A stretch of DNA of 64,000 nt from Polytrichum commune (GCA_950295325.1 OX485803.1:16180001-16244000); one strand, 5' to 3'; shown: positions 9,770 through 22,466, counted from the first letter of the stretch. A program made the numbers and translations. Notes: a model not told the origin generated them from the letters alone.

Positions 9770-12700
9770 ATGGGTAGCTCCATAGAAGTGCTGCGGGAGC
9801 AGATGGTGTTCCTGTTGGACCAGGGTTTGCATGAATCTGCAGAACTGCTGGTTTGCAACTAACATTTCTCCTCTATTCTGCTGAGGTGTGGTGACATTCT
9901 TGAATTCTCTGTTTTATTGAAGTTCTTGTTCTGTAGGAATTCTGAAATGAAATGCTTCTGTCCTGTTGGTGGGGTTTGGATAAATGGCAGGGTAATTTTT
10001 TGATGAGCTTAATTACGGCCAATAGCGAGCTTCCGCCTAACACACGAGCTGAGAGCATGGTCTGCACCTTTTTATTCCTCTGCTCACTCCTATGCAAAAT
10101 ATTTTGTTGCAGTGAAGCGTAGGTGGAGAGATTAACATGCATTGATCCAGAAACTTTTATTTGTTTGTTTGGCTAATAGAACTTGCCATGTCCAGGGACT
10201 CATATCTACTGTATGTGTTACCAGGTTCTTTATGCAGATGCATTATGTGGTAAAAAGGAACATCGCCGAGCACTCGTAAGTACCACTAGGACCTCTGGAG
10301 AGCACCAGGGATACTTGAACCTCATGGCTTCCTTTGTTGACTAGAGACTTGGTCACTTATATTCAAGGTTGTGTAGTGTGGAACATGCTCGGTAATTGTT
10401 ACAAATTTGAAATTTGGGTTGGAGATATTGATTCCTTGTTGAGCACATTCTCATGGAGTCAGGGTTTTTTTCACCTGTTTCATATGATTTTTTGGATAGC
10501 ATATTGAGCAATCACATGCTGTTGCTGCCAGAATGTGTACAGACAAGCATTGCAACTGTGTCGTGTGACTCCCAAGCAGCCTATGAGTGGATCTAGAACT
10601 CCTGTTCAATCAAGACCGCCCTCTGCTACACCTGGCCATCCCACTACTATCAATGAGAATGAGGTATAATTGTACTCTATGTTTATGATAACTACCAAAC
10701 CATATTCATTTCTATGTTCTGGATTGCTGAAGAATGATTTAACTGCACAATGTTGTCCTGCAAGATCTTATTCGCCACCTTATGGCCTATTTATAGACAG
10801 TATGTTTCTAGTCTTTAGTTTGAGTAATTAGTATTGAGTATTTTGAGGTCTTTTGTTTCAGTTACAGTGCTCGCTCTCTGAGGTCGGACAGTCACTATGT
10901 AATATTGGACAACTGGCAGAAAAACCATGTATTCATTTTTCCAAGACAGTTAGGGTGATTGGTGTAGGGCAGAGTATGTCTTGCCACAGGCAGGACAAGA
11001 ATAGCTTAGCAAGATGGCTGATGAGAGGCCTTAGTATGTCATTACTCCGGACTGGAGGAACATGTATAAATGCTACAAGTGGTGTAAGTACATCTTATGT
11101 TTTTGGGTACAGGTGAAGTACAAGATTGGCCTTTGTCACCTTGCTGTCCATGATACACGAGCAGCACTTTCTGAGGTCAGACCCTGTTTATTATCAACTG
11201 TGTCATAACAAATTCTGAAGTTTTCATTGAGATTTTATTGTGGTTCCACAATTTGCTTCTACATAAATTAATGGGTATGTGATGTGGTTTTTGAGCTATC
11301 TGGATCTTTCTTGTGACTAAGACTATGTAGCTGTTAGATTGCAGATGGAGGGGATTCCGTCAAAAGCAAGAACACTGCGTATAAATTTGACATTGGCTAA
11401 ACTTTACAGAATCACAGGCTATGATCGAGCAGCCACTGCTTCCTATCGAGAGTGCTTGAGGTATCAGTTGTTATTAATGGCACTGTCAGGCATAAAAAAG
11501 AGGAGACTCATACTTATGAGTCCTTTAGAGGTCTCAAATTAGTTGTTAGTTCCATCCACTTTGTGCAGTTACAAGGTCATTGTACTGCTTCAGCTTCAGT
11601 CCTTTTTTCCTCAAGTTTCTTATCATCACAAGTATGACTTCTCAAAGAGAGCTTTTCATGGGATATATATGTAAAGTTCTCATTCTATGCTTCCTTCTAT
11701 TTTAATTGTGTTTTGAGCTTTGACACATTGCTGACGCAGACAATGTCCATATGTTCTGGAGGCAATTATTGCACTGGCAGAGCTTGGAGTCCCATCCAAA
11801 GACATACATGGTCTCTTTCCTCAGGTTATTTCACTGCCTGTAGACTCCAACGTCTTGTCATGTGGACATAGTCACTAACATATGTCCAGAAATTGTCATG
11901 ATGTGGTTATATTGGCTGACATTCTGATAGGATCGGTGCACAGGGACAAAACAAAATTAGCCGACCAATGACTGATCATCTTGAACCTGTACGATGGTTA
12001 CAGGTATATACTGTGATACTGTACTGCTGTAATTTGTTAGCAAGGAAACATATTATCTCCTGTGATATCTGCAAATGCATATGCTGTGAGGAATATAATC
12101 AACAAGAAATATTCTCAATTCTAGCATGGTTAGCAGAGAGGATTCTGGTCCCATTATCTTAAACCCTAAGGCCCGCAGTCTTTCACAATTCTGTTTTCCT
12201 GAATTTCACCCTGGTCAATCAGTTCCATGAAATGTCTAATGCCACTAAGATCTGCAATTCGTACTAATGTACAATCCCACGTGAAGTTTTCTGACATGTT
12301 TCCTAAATACTGACTTTCAGAGGTTTGCTGATGGGCATGCTAGCATTGCTGCACATGACTACAAAGGTATGTAACTGTAGCTTGCTGTTATTCATCTGTT
12401 AGTTCGATGGACACATGGTTATACATGTTCATATTGAAAGAAAGGTGTTCTTGCTTGAAAAGAATATGTTTTGTATTAATTATCTCATTTATTGGATCAT
12501 CACTTTTATTACAGGAGGACTGGAGAACTTCAACAATCTTGGACAACGCTTTCCTAATAATCTCCACCTTCTACTAGAAAGTGCCAAGGTAGGAGTGTGT
12601 GCAACCTATTTATCAAACAATGTAGATGCCTCCTATGGATTTGTTGTTTTCTGTCTTGGAATTCCTAGATTATAATTCACAATCTGGTTTTAGTCATTCA

Positions 12701-14991
12701 GTTGTCATTGCTTCAGGTGCTGTAATTATAAAGGTATGTATGCAGGCGGAAACTGCACTAGGGAAGAATGATGAAGGTGTTCACAATTTTGAGAAGGTAT
12801 GCAATGCAATGGACCTGACAAACTTTATTCTTTGCTGTCATTGGGTCAATGAGATCCTTCTATAAAAATCAATGCTTTGTTTTTGGTTCAAGTGGATTAC
12901 TGATTCGTAACTTTGAAAGAATATAAGACAGTAGCATGGAACAACGACTACCTTATATTTCAGACTGTATAGATCATCGCACACAGCAAGTAGTCACTGC
13001 ATGATTGTCTTATACCTGAAGAGTTTTTCTGAATCTCTTTTTGCCTAGATTTATGTTAAATAATCATAGGCTTTGAGTCTTGTTATTCTTTTTGAATGCT
13101 AAGTTTCATTCCTGGATTTGGAACAGGCAAGGCAGGTAGACCAATTTAATATTACAAGTATGGATGAATATGCAATGTTGCTCCGTATCCGTGGGGACCA
13201 CGCAGAACTAAACCGGCTAGTCCATGACATGCTCAACATTGACTCTACAAGGCCTGAAGTTTGGGTTGCATCAGCTGTCTATTGGGAAATGCGAGAAGAC
13301 AAGATCAGGGCTCTCACATTTGCAGACAGAGTATGTATAAATTTGCACTCAGCATGTTGAATATTAAAGTTTTGGATAGTAACAGTTGACCTTTGGTTTA
13401 TATTACAGTCTGGCTGGATGATGCTAATTTGGTTTCTGGGTCTCAATCCTAAGATGTTTATTTGTTGTGTTTACCTTTCCAGAGCATGCGGGTTGATGAA
13501 AGGCATACAACAGCCTATATTGTAAAAGTATGTTTCAGTCTACCATTCTCCATGTTTTTCTTTGTTAAAATTGATATTTAGTAGTTAAAACCAATATTGT
13601 AAGCCACAGTTCAATGGATCATAACAGGTGGTAATGTAATGAAATCACATCCTATATGTTGCAATAATACATGTGGACCACCACTTTGAAATAGTGACTG
13701 ATGCTGCAAGTATTTCCTCTTAAATTAGTGAGATGAGCTGACAACATTTTTTTCCAACTTGTAAGCATTTAATATTCTGCAACAAATCTAATTGCTTGTG
13801 ACAGGGAAATATTTCACTTTCTTTAAACCGTTCTGAGGCAGCTGTGATGGCATTTAGGAGAGCTCAGGCATTAAAGCCAGATCTTCGGTCTTATCAAGGT
13901 ATTCCTTTGCAACTTCCTAACTGATTTTGTGCCACCTACATTGAACTTTCCCTTGACCTGTCCTTCCTAAAGATGCAGCTGTATGTCAACAGCGCTAGTC
14001 AAAGTGGTGAACCCAAAACAAATAGCATCATTTGGGGTGTTCTTGTTATCAGGACTAGTACGAGCATACCTGGCAATTCCAAAGCATAAAGAGGCTCTTT
14101 GTGCTGCCCGAGAGGCTATGAAAGCCATGCCGCAATCTGCCAAAGCTCTCACATTGGTTGGTGATGTATATGCTCAGAATCCAGATGGTCGGGAAAAGGT
14201 ACTGTAGTAACACATAACAGATTTGGGCTCTTGCCAATGTTCTACATCATTGAAATGATAAAGGTCATAGATTTGACAATGTATATCTGAAGTCATTGAT
14301 TACAACTTCTTGTTGTGGTCAGAGTTCTGCATTACAGTACACCTTGGTAATCCCTTGAATTGTTTGAGTATGTAGATATGTCTGTACACCTAGTCTTACA
14401 CCAACAAATATGTGTTTGAACAGGCACGAAGGTTCTATGAATCAGCATTGCGATTAGAACCAGCATATTTGGGGGCTGTGCTTGCCTTAGCAGACTTATA
14501 TGGTATGGAGGGCCGTAATGAGGAAGCCATAGCACTTCTAGAGCGGTACTTGAAAAATTGGGCAGATGATGCCCTGCACACGAAGCTAGCGCAAGTATTT
14601 GCAGTTACAGACAAACTTGGTGACTCTTTGTCACATTATCAATCAGCACTGAGGTACAAAGAAATCCGGGCCAATTTCTCCCCTTCGTCTTCTGTGTTGA
14701 ATACTCTTGCAGTTTTCATGAGAGTAGTTATGTTCTCTCTCCCATTCCATTTCTCCAACTTCCACATGAGATTACTATACTTCAGCAAGCATGAATTTGC
14801 ATCTTATTTTTAGAGGGGATGTTTTTCTCTTCGTATGCTGCAGTATAAATCCGTCGAATGAAGCTGCAAAGAAGGGATTGGAGCGTTTGGAAAAGCAAAT
14901 GAAAGGTGTAGATCCTGATGCATTGGAAGAGGAAGAAGAGAACGAAGGTGAGGATGCAGATGCTGATGCTGAAGAAGGTGAATTTTTGTAG
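9770..14991 (+). CDS. APC7: Anaphase-promoting complex subunit 7 (APC7/CDC27-like TPR scaffold), complete, 17 exons
   Basis: Exons: 9770-9850, 9991-10059, 10225-10275, 10532-10663, 11113-11175, 11345-11460, 11740-11824, 11944-12003, 12321-12366, 12515-12588, 12746-12796, 13127-13330, 13483-13527, 13805-13898, 14053-14198, 14424-14653, 14844-14991. All introns are GT-AG (119-449 bp) and the phases join without a break into 564 codons, close to the roughly 560 of plant APC7. The start is chosen because SIEVLREQ lines up with the family's N-terminus. TPR helices fill residues 112-515 (e.g. SMDEYAMLLRIRGD, EALCAAREAMKAMPQSAKAL, EPAYLGAVLALADLYGMEGR). A Pro/Ser/Thr-rich loop spans about 79-107 and a Glu/Asp-rich tail about 540-564. 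APC7 is a TPR lobe subunit of the nuclear APC/C ubiquitin ligase that drives cyclin and securin destruction in mitosis. The gene is intact; codon use fits a normal host gene. Confidence 0.97.
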
Positions 14992-16000
14992 CCTACATGG
15001 GCGTTTCCTAAGCCCCCCCACCCCCGCTTTTCTCTTTTGGGGGGTTGAGGAATGTATAGTAAGTTTATGTTTGAGTTTCCGCATATGAGGGACCTGTACA
15101 TTCATTGCACTCTGCACTGTTGATTTTTCCCCTCGAGATAAGGATAATTCATGTCCTCCTGACACGTTGTCATGGCTTCTTCAAAATCTTGCATCACCTT
15201 CCTGGATCCTCAATTTCAGCCAAGAAATTTTTATCTCTCAGATTGTTTGTGCAGTGGAAGGAAACGTTGACAACTTGAAGTCACAATAATGTGGCCTTTG
15301 ACTGACTTCATTAGTAAAATTTAGCATGACTTTAGTCTATTCTGATCTTACCAGCCTCAATTCCTGATATGATCCAAATAGGTAAGTAGACATATGGCTC
15401 ATAAGAGTTGTTCAGACTCATATACTCCAGTGTAACGCTCATACACGGAGCCCAAGTAGTTACCACATCAGTTGCCAAACTTTTGGATGATCTGGAACAG
15501 GGAAAGAAAACAGGAATTAGCAGGATTTCTGCATAATAGCAACCAAGTAGGGCGTTACCACGAAAACCCTCATTCCAAAAAAAATTCCCATGACTTCCAA
15601 ATTATCTTTTGCATCTTTGTTGGCAAATAGATTTGGTTGATGTGTTGGCTTCCATGTCAAAAAGCTTTCTGTTTTCCACTTCTCTTGGTAACTCCATAAC
15701 CAATTCCTCCCACCCCAGTTCGTCATTTTTGAAGTGTAACCTCTACCCTCTTCAATATTATAAACTATGCGTCACTCTTGCTTTCCTCTATTTGTTTTTG
15801 TCAAAGATTTTGATGATCGCATGCAGTGCTGATTCCATGTTCACCCTGTCTGGTTCGCCCTGTCTGTGTCGACATTTTGTGCCCTGGTTGACGAGCAATT
15901 GTCCCAGCAGTTGACATGGTCATACGCCTGTCCAGGATTTTGGGGAGCTGTAGTCTTATGCCCATCGATAGTAAGATACAAGTCTACAGGTGCTTTCCGC
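14992..16000. other. APC7 3' UTR and flank
   Basis: After the TAG at 14989-14991 a pyrimidine/C-run segment (about 15014-15030) and T-rich sequence follow, fitting a plant 3' UTR, but no single poly(A) signal stands out. Open frames at 14775-15165 (minus) are shadows of the last exon, and 15517-15914 frames show no domain. Confidence 0.5.
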
Positions 16001-17539
16001 AATGAGGTGTCACTGAAATATCATTGTCCGATTTGAAAGTATTTGAACTCTAAATACACTCATCAGCACAGAAGGTTAAGACTGGTTATTACTAAGAAAG
16101 TTGTTATGGGAGGACAGGTTTGACTCATGCACGGTTGGAGCCTCGACGGTCCTTCCCCGGAATTTGATGGCCGTGTACGTACCCACCTCCTCCTGTCCCA
16201 CCAAAACCTAACTAGTTGGTACACAAAATGTAGTACTTGGAGGAACACTAGCATGGGGGTGGTCCTTGGTGCATCTACGGATGGAAGTTGCCAAATATAA
16301 TACTGGGGCTCCCCAGCATTAAATGCAAAACAACCACATTGAGACAAAGCTTCTAGTACGGAATGGCGAGGACCTGGCCGAAAATGAATACTTTACTTTA
16401 CTTACTCTCGTATGTTGGAGTTCACATTTTGGTGAACCGTCACCACCTTCATGTTTGAAAAATTGATGACTCGACTGTTTTGTTCTCAAGTTCCAGTGTC
16501 CACATGTCCACCCCTAACACATCTCTTGCACCCCCGACTGTTTTAATTGGACGCCTACTGTATATATTCGAGAACTGTGTGGTTACGTGTAACTCTAGGA
16601 TCTGATGTCAAAACCCATATAATTTAATGAGATTGGACTGATGTAGACATCCCCAAATCCAACACTTAACACACAAAACCGGCAACTTCTAGTATTGGTC
16701 ATACATTTGAAGCCATCAAATGTATGGTTGCAGTATATAGTATTGGTTTTTAGGTTAATGGTGGTTTAGGGTATACATGATTCATCTGTCGAAATTTCCT
16801 TGTCATTTTAAGATCCGTGGCCACATAATTGGGGCCAGCTATGTGATCTTCAAGGAGAAATCTAGTAATCATTTTCACAATGAATAACGTATTCATTTGA
16901 CGTGCAAAATTTATGAGGCAAATTGATATGGCCTCAATTTGGATTTACTTATCATCTCTTAGTGAATGTGTGTTTACTATCGCAAGAGAATTGGGTGCAG
17001 ATCTGAAACTGCCCTTTTAAAGTCCAGTTAGCTTATCTTGTGTACACTTTGTAAAGTACATGGGCCTTGTATAGTTACACTTCTTAATTGAAACTACTTA
17101 TATTTAAGTGATGCATGGCAAGGTTTGTACCCGAACAGGTTCATTAGTGTGATTGACACAAATCTCGTAATATTTTGTGACTACACCAAAAAAGTACCTC
17201 TTACTCATATAGCAGTGTAACTTTGCACAAAATTATTGTAAAAAATAAATTACTGTGGTGGATATGTATGACATAACTCCACGGATGTCCACGTGTCAGT
17301 ATGTGAAATTAATTTTATCTTGGTTTCTAAATACTGCAAGTCAACCCAATACCTCACACTAGGTATTCAAAGGTCATGGATATTAAAAAGTAAATAAATA
17401 ACAAAAAAACACAAATGAGAGTGAACTTTGTGCTCAAGTATAGTAACCACTATGGGTTTACTTGTTATTTCACAATTTAGGACATCCTATATAATTGCTT
17501 GAAGATTAAGAGAGTCTTGACTTTGGCCTGGTGAGGTTA
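16001..17539. other. Intergenic, no gene recognised
   Basis: About 16060-16380 is locally GC-rich and holds a minus-strand frame (16063-16347) without recognisable domain; it may be an old SINE or other short element (GGTTTGACTCA near 16118 is B-box-like). A perfect 11-bp stem hairpin (CATACATTTGA/TCAAATGTATG) lies at about 16700-16726. The rest is AT-rich. Confidence 0.4.
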
Positions 17540-17880
17540 AGTTGGTAGGAGTTAACATAAAATTGATTGAGTTTTAGTGGCTCCTAACATGGCTCCTAAC
17601 ATGGCTCCCATAAAGGTTTGGGATGACCCTGACCTACTGGGTGATAGTGGATAGGTACCCATTTTTGAATGGAGTGGTTGGTGGTTCGATTCCCAATGTG
17701 AAAGCTTCTCTCTACTTGACTGGAAAAAACTAGCTAAGTAAGTAGGAAGCCAAGAGCCCACTCATTGAAAAGTGGGCAATAAACTCCACCCTGCATCAAG
17801 AGGATTCTCGAGCAGGGTAGGACCAATGGGCTCAATTTCACGTAGATTGTCCGACGTTGATTATTTATTTGGCTCCCTAA
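17540..17880 (+). repeat. tRNA-derived SINE with pol III boxes; family member
   Basis: A perfect B box GGTTCGATTCC lies at 17683-17693, with an A-box-like GGGTGATAGTGG about 33 bases upstream (17639-17650), the spacing of tRNA-derived SINE heads. The tail about 17756-17870 (AATAAACTC.., ATCAAGAG, CTCGAGCA, ACCAATGGGCT, TCACGT) recurs at 53170-53282 and, inverted, at 58370-58475. A 15-bp duplication (GGCTCCTAACAT repeated) lies just before the head at about 17579-17608. Precise ends and target duplications were not resolved. Confidence 0.7.
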
Positions 17881-19228
17881 TTTACTTTGAAACCCACAAG
17901 TTATGCTTTGTTATTACATACAACTAGTATGCAAACGCTAAAATACTTTAATTTGGTTCCCAACATTAGGTATGCAAACAAACTAACTTCATGCCTTATG
18001 CATCATGTGCATGAGAAGTTCTAATACATGTACCTATTGTGAGCACTTGTCACTTCGCATTCCATTTTAGAGATTGCATTAATGAGTTGGAAAACTCATT
18101 AATTTATACTTCATCCATAACCGAGGTATAATGTTGTTGAGAAATTCGCAAATGCAAGGTATATGCTCATCAAAACTCCAACCAAAGTCCACATTTTATA
18201 TTTCACAAAGGTGTTTTTTTGGGCCATCTTGAAGTTCATACTGTGTATTTAAAATGATGTTTATGTGACCAATGGTGTACATGAATAGCATGCGATACTC
18301 AAAGAAGCATGTCTTATTGTTCTAAACTTTGTTAATAAGGCACTTGCTATATATATGAAAGTGAATCCACAATGCTCACAAAATTTGATTTGCTCTTACT
18401 TGAATTACAAGTGACCTTGAAGCGTTTTCGTTGCATCTCTAGCATTGGGCACCAAATCCCATGAATGGAAATAGACATGTGCTATTGAGTAATGCAAATA
18501 TGCCTGAAAAGGCATGGTCAATTGATTAGATTCTAGTCATATTATGTGTGCTTAAACTCTATTTATAATCTTAAACTAGCTAGCCACATGAGACAATACA
18601 TAAGACGCACATCCCTAACATGTACATAAAAATGTATAATATATTGAAGCAAATCAAAATAAACTCCTTAAGATTTCAACAGTAGTTATGTGAACAAAGT
18701 TCCGAGCCTTTTTCCCCCATGTGCATGCCAAGAGGTACTAGGGCCAAACTACGTATCACAACAAAGACCAAGGGTTTTGATATTGAGAAGTTCCAATGGT
18801 TGGCAAAAACTCATGGCAATGTGCAAGTTTATTGTCTCGAAGTTCCGCTCCACCTACTCAAAATGCATCATTGCCAATAGTAACCGGGCACGTTACTAGG
18901 GAGGTTGACCTTGGTCATAATATATGAACAGTTTTTCTATAATTTACACAAAGTCTAAAATATATAAAAATGGGTAGTTGGAAATTAATTTGAAGGTGTC
19001 TCCTAGTTCCATGGGGCCGTGAAATTACAAAGAATTGTGGCATGTTATTCCTATATGTGTCACCACAAACTATAGATTTAATTTGAAAATGTTTAAGCAT
19101 GTAGTGCTAAGCAGAGTCGGCTATCGAGCTTCATTGGCCCAATGAAAATAGAATGGAATTCTCTATTGTTGTTGAGTAATGTTACGGCCTTAACTCAAAT
19201 CTCATTGGAATTCCGAGCTTAAGCCGCC
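17881..19228. other. AT-rich intergenic, nothing recognised
   Basis: No exon with homology, no RNA gene and no clear repeat was found. Open frames at 18690-18899 and 18915-19100 lack features. Confidence 0.5.
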
Positions 19229-19231
19229 TAA

Positions 19232-19625
19232 GAGCATCCTCAGTCGGTCTAGGTAAAGCTCACTGCAAACCAAAACCTATCTTTTGACTGACCTAAAATT
19301 AGAAACTGAAATTACCATCATTAGAAGCACACCTAAATAAACGTGAGATATTTCTCAAGAAAAAAGAATTGTAAAAAATTGACGTAGGTGAAATCCCTCA
19401 TTGAAAACACCACATTTTCAAAATTTAGAGGGAGTGCACCAAATCTTGCTTAAAAATGGAAAGATCCTCCCACACTCCCTCCAAATTTTTGACATTTAGA
19501 GGGAGTGTGGGAGGATCTGTCCATTTTTAAGCAAGATTTGGTGCACTCCCTCTAAATTTTGAGCATTTTAAGCAAGATAGGTCTTGGTTTGCAGTGAGCT
19601 TTACCTAGACCGACTGAGGATGCTC
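19232..19625. mobile_element. Tourist-like MITE with long internal hairpin
   Basis: The terminal inverted repeats of about 50 bp begin GAGCATCCTCAGTCGG at 19232 and end CCGACTGAGGATGCTC at 19625, flanked by the 3-bp duplication TAA (19229-19231 and 19626-19628). This is the pattern of Tourist/PIF-Harbinger MITEs. The middle is a second inverted repeat: about 19420-19489 pairs with 19492-19560 with few mismatches. The element could fold into one hairpin along most of its length and be a source of 21-24-nt small RNAs (inference). It has no coding capacity. Confidence 0.88.
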
Positions 19626-19628
19626 TAA

Positions 19629-20724
19629 GGATGGAATAGTGCTCCAAAAAGGTGGCCTTCCTATCACTTGGTTTTTGGTGCAACCTACCACATGTAGTCG
19701 ACTCAATCATGGTGGGGTATCTAGTGAAGCGGATATTTCCAGTCACCCATCACCTAAGGACTTGCCCTTGGGGGGGATAGGTGGAAGCCAACCAATCCAC
19801 ATCCATTCAAGGTGTTCACCCTTGAAGGAGGAAATAGTATTTGGAGGGCCTTCAATTCTTGTGATGCATGTTTTGGGATTCATAAGTAGACTTGGACCAA
19901 CTCAAAGATGAAGAAACGCCATCATTCACATTGGCAGCAATCTCATGATCATCGTTCTACTATCTTTCTTCTTATAATTTTCACAAGCTACATTACATTG
20001 TTGTTATAAGAACTTTCCACTTCGATCAGTTATGCTCAACGCTTCAATGCTATTGGCAAAGTAACATTTCAAGTGGAAAGCTCCTCCAACAACTGTCATG
20101 CGTTTTCCTATCATGCAGAGGGCACTTCCATTGATGAACATATCACATATGTTGCATACACAACTTCAATAAGAGGGTGTATGGTTGTTATTGCAACTCG
20201 TCATCCACTCTCCTATTGCATGTTACATAATCCATAATTTCATGGACCCAATAAGCTTTATATGAGGTCCTACTACATAATGAAAGGGATTATTGCATAG
20301 CAGATACCCCTCATTCATCCAACGACAAGGCCCTGAACTACTATGTAGGTCGAAGGTTATTGTTTTTAGACATTTTGCCATCAAAGTTGGCTTTAAGGAC
20401 ACCAAAATTAAAGGTCTCCCAACATTAAATATGTTCACAACATATTTGATGAAGCATGTGTGAAGTGAATCAGCCACATAAGTAGAAAATGATAGATGTT
20501 TTAACATGGATGAATGAAGGTACATTCATATGCAACAATCCCCTCACACCCATTTTATTGGCAAAAAATACGAGGTTGGTTGAAATCTAAATGAAAAGAA
20601 TTGTTTTGATGCTTTTAAAAGTAATCTTATACTTGAAGGTTTATGAAGCACCGAACTTAAATTCTCTTGAGATGAGCATATTATTGGTTATTGATTCAAG
20701 CACTTTGCTTTGTCAACATTGAGT
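19629..20724. other. Intergenic, no gene recognised
   Basis: Frames at 19639-19911 (+) and 20223-20525 (-) have no recognisable domains. No RNA gene was found. Confidence 0.45.
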
Positions 20725-20727
20725 TTA

Positions 20728-21024
20728 GGGTCACTTCACACATGAGCTAAATGCCATGACCATGTAATTGTGAGGGTTTTTGGTCCTCATTCAAAGGCTC
20801 TTGTTGGTGGGCTTGACATAAATTCGGGCAAATCATAAAATATTACTTATAGTGTGCCATGTGCAAATATGTTTAGACATTCCATTCATGATCATTTTCT
20901 TTGGGTTCTTAGGCCTTCACCTTCATGTGCGAAGTGAACTTGGACAGTCTCGGCTTTTTCAACCAACGAGGAGATCTTAGAATGCATTGGTCATAGTCCT
21001 TCAATTTTGTATGTGAAGTGGCCC
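20728..21024. mobile_element. Tourist-like element 1 of a chain of three
   Basis: The left end GGGTCACTTCACAC and right end GTGAAGTGGCCC are inverted repeats (outer about 35 bp), flanked by TTA (20725-20727 and 21025-21027). It is 297 bp and shares both ends with the next two elements but has a shorter, different interior. TTA duplication and GG(G/C)-starting ends fit PIF/Harbinger-type MITEs. Confidence 0.8.
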
Positions 21025-21027
21025 TTA

Positions 21028-21532
21028 GGGACACTTCACACCTGAGCTAAGAGCCGTGACCATGAAATTGCGAGAGCCCAAAAGAAAGTGTCCACATGCC
21101 ATTTGAAGACACCTCCAAAATCATGTAGTCTAGTCACAGACGCTCAAATGCAGTACGAAGATATATGCGACCAAGTCCTCTTCCAAATGCTACTTCAATG
21201 AATTCCTACTCACGCGGATCCTCACACATGACGAAATAAAATAAACCAGCAGTTGTCAACATATCCAAAGTGGCATAGTCTCTTGGTTTTGTGTCAAGCC
21301 TACCTCCAAGACGTGGTTTTTGAGAATAGCCCAAGTGACCATGAAACACGATCCATTCGATACCACATAGGAATCCATATAGACTTTACACCCATCGTGC
21401 ATTCACATACTCACTCCGTTGGTCCCTCAAGCATAGTGTGAAGCGAACTTGGACCAGCTCCACCTTTTCCACCAATGCGAGTGAATAAAGTGCAATGGTC
21501 CCGGGCCTTCAGTCTCGTGTGTGGAGTGGCCC
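21028..21532. mobile_element. Tourist-like element 2 of a chain of three
   Basis: The element is 505 bp with ends GGGACACTTCACAC and GTGTGGAGTGGCCC, flanked by TTA at 21025-21027 and 21533-21535. Both TTA copies are shared with its neighbours. The interior is clearly homologous to element 3 throughout (CTATTTCAATGAAT-type block, ATGAAATAAAATAAACC-type block, GAACTTGGACC block). Confidence 0.85.
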
Positions 21533-21535
21533 TTA

Positions 21536-22024
21536 GGGCCACTTCACACACGAGCCAAGAGCCGTGACCATGAAATTGTGAGAGCCCCCAAAAAGTGTCC
21601 AAAGGTTGTCCCAAGACACATCCAAAATCATGTCATGTGGTCACGGACCCTCAACTGTAGTGTGAAGTCATATGTAACCGGGTCCTCAACCTAATGCTAT
21701 TTCAATGAATATCTATTCATGCGGGTCCTCACACATGATAAAATAGAATAAACCAACGGTTATGAGCGTTCGGAGTGCCATGGTCTCCCGGTTTTGTGTT
21801 AGGCCTACCTCCAAGAGGTGGTTTTTGAAAATAGACCATGAACATGATCCATTCGATGCCACATAGGAATCCATGTAGAGTTTACGTCCATCTTGCATTC
21901 ACATACTCCGTTGGTCCCTCAAGCGTAGTGTGAAGCGAACTTGGACCGGCTCCGCCTTTTCCACCAATGAGAGTGCTTGAAGTGTAATGGTCACGGGCTC
22001 TCAGTCTCGTGTGAGAAGTGGCCC
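21536..22024. mobile_element. Tourist-like element 3 of a chain of three
   Basis: The element is 489 bp with ends GGGCCACTTCACACACGAGC and CTCGTGTGAGAAGTGGCCC, flanked by TTA (21533-21535 and 22025-22027). It differs from element 2 by point changes and small gaps only. The right end of element 2 and the left end of element 3 together form a hairpin of about 75 bp centred on the shared TTA at 21533-21535. Confidence 0.85.
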
Positions 22025-22084
22025 TTAGTTCACCAATTTAACCTGTTCCAACCAATGATTATGTGACACAAGGCACAACACTAT

Positions 22085-22085
22085 T

Positions 22086-22120
<35 letters not shown>

Positions 22121-22121
22121 G
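22085..22121. repeat. AT dinucleotide microsatellite
   Basis: A (TA)n run broken once by C lies just right of the Tourist-like chain. It is likely polymorphic. Confidence 0.9.
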
Positions 22122-22466
22122 AATGGCGTACTACGGTGGTGGTAGACTAACATGACTGTTATGGTTAAAAACGCTTGCTGTGAGTCAGTTTATTTTATTT
22201 GCCCAAGAGCCTTCCCTTTTTCCTTCCTTCTTTTCTACCTTTCAATGCAAGAGTCACCATGCGAAATTCGTAGGGAGTACCAAGTACACGGCTTCCCAAT
22301 GAGCCTCGCCTTTCACGAGAGCCTCGGTCTCGATCCAAGGATCCTGACTAAAGTATGGGGGCCTTACGTGGTCACTTGTCTCATGTGGCTACCTAGCTAC
22401 CTACCTAGCTTGCTACCAATTGAAGGAAATTGGAGCATGCATAAGGTCAGCTTGTTTCATGGCCTG
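22122..22466. other. Intergenic, no gene recognised
   Basis: A 119-codon frame at 22152-22511 (+) runs into the foldback that follows; its product has no recognisable domain, so I do not call it. Confidence 0.4.

Noticed and set aside
14775-15165. Minus-strand frames of 108 and 127 codons at the APC7 3' end
   Set aside because: Antisense of the acidic-tail exon (GAA/GAG-rich) and 3' UTR.
17620-17700. Possible tRNA gene because of the perfect GGTTCGATTCC box
   Set aside because: No acceptor or anticodon stems can be paired; flanking sequence recurs as a repeat, so SINE is the better reading.
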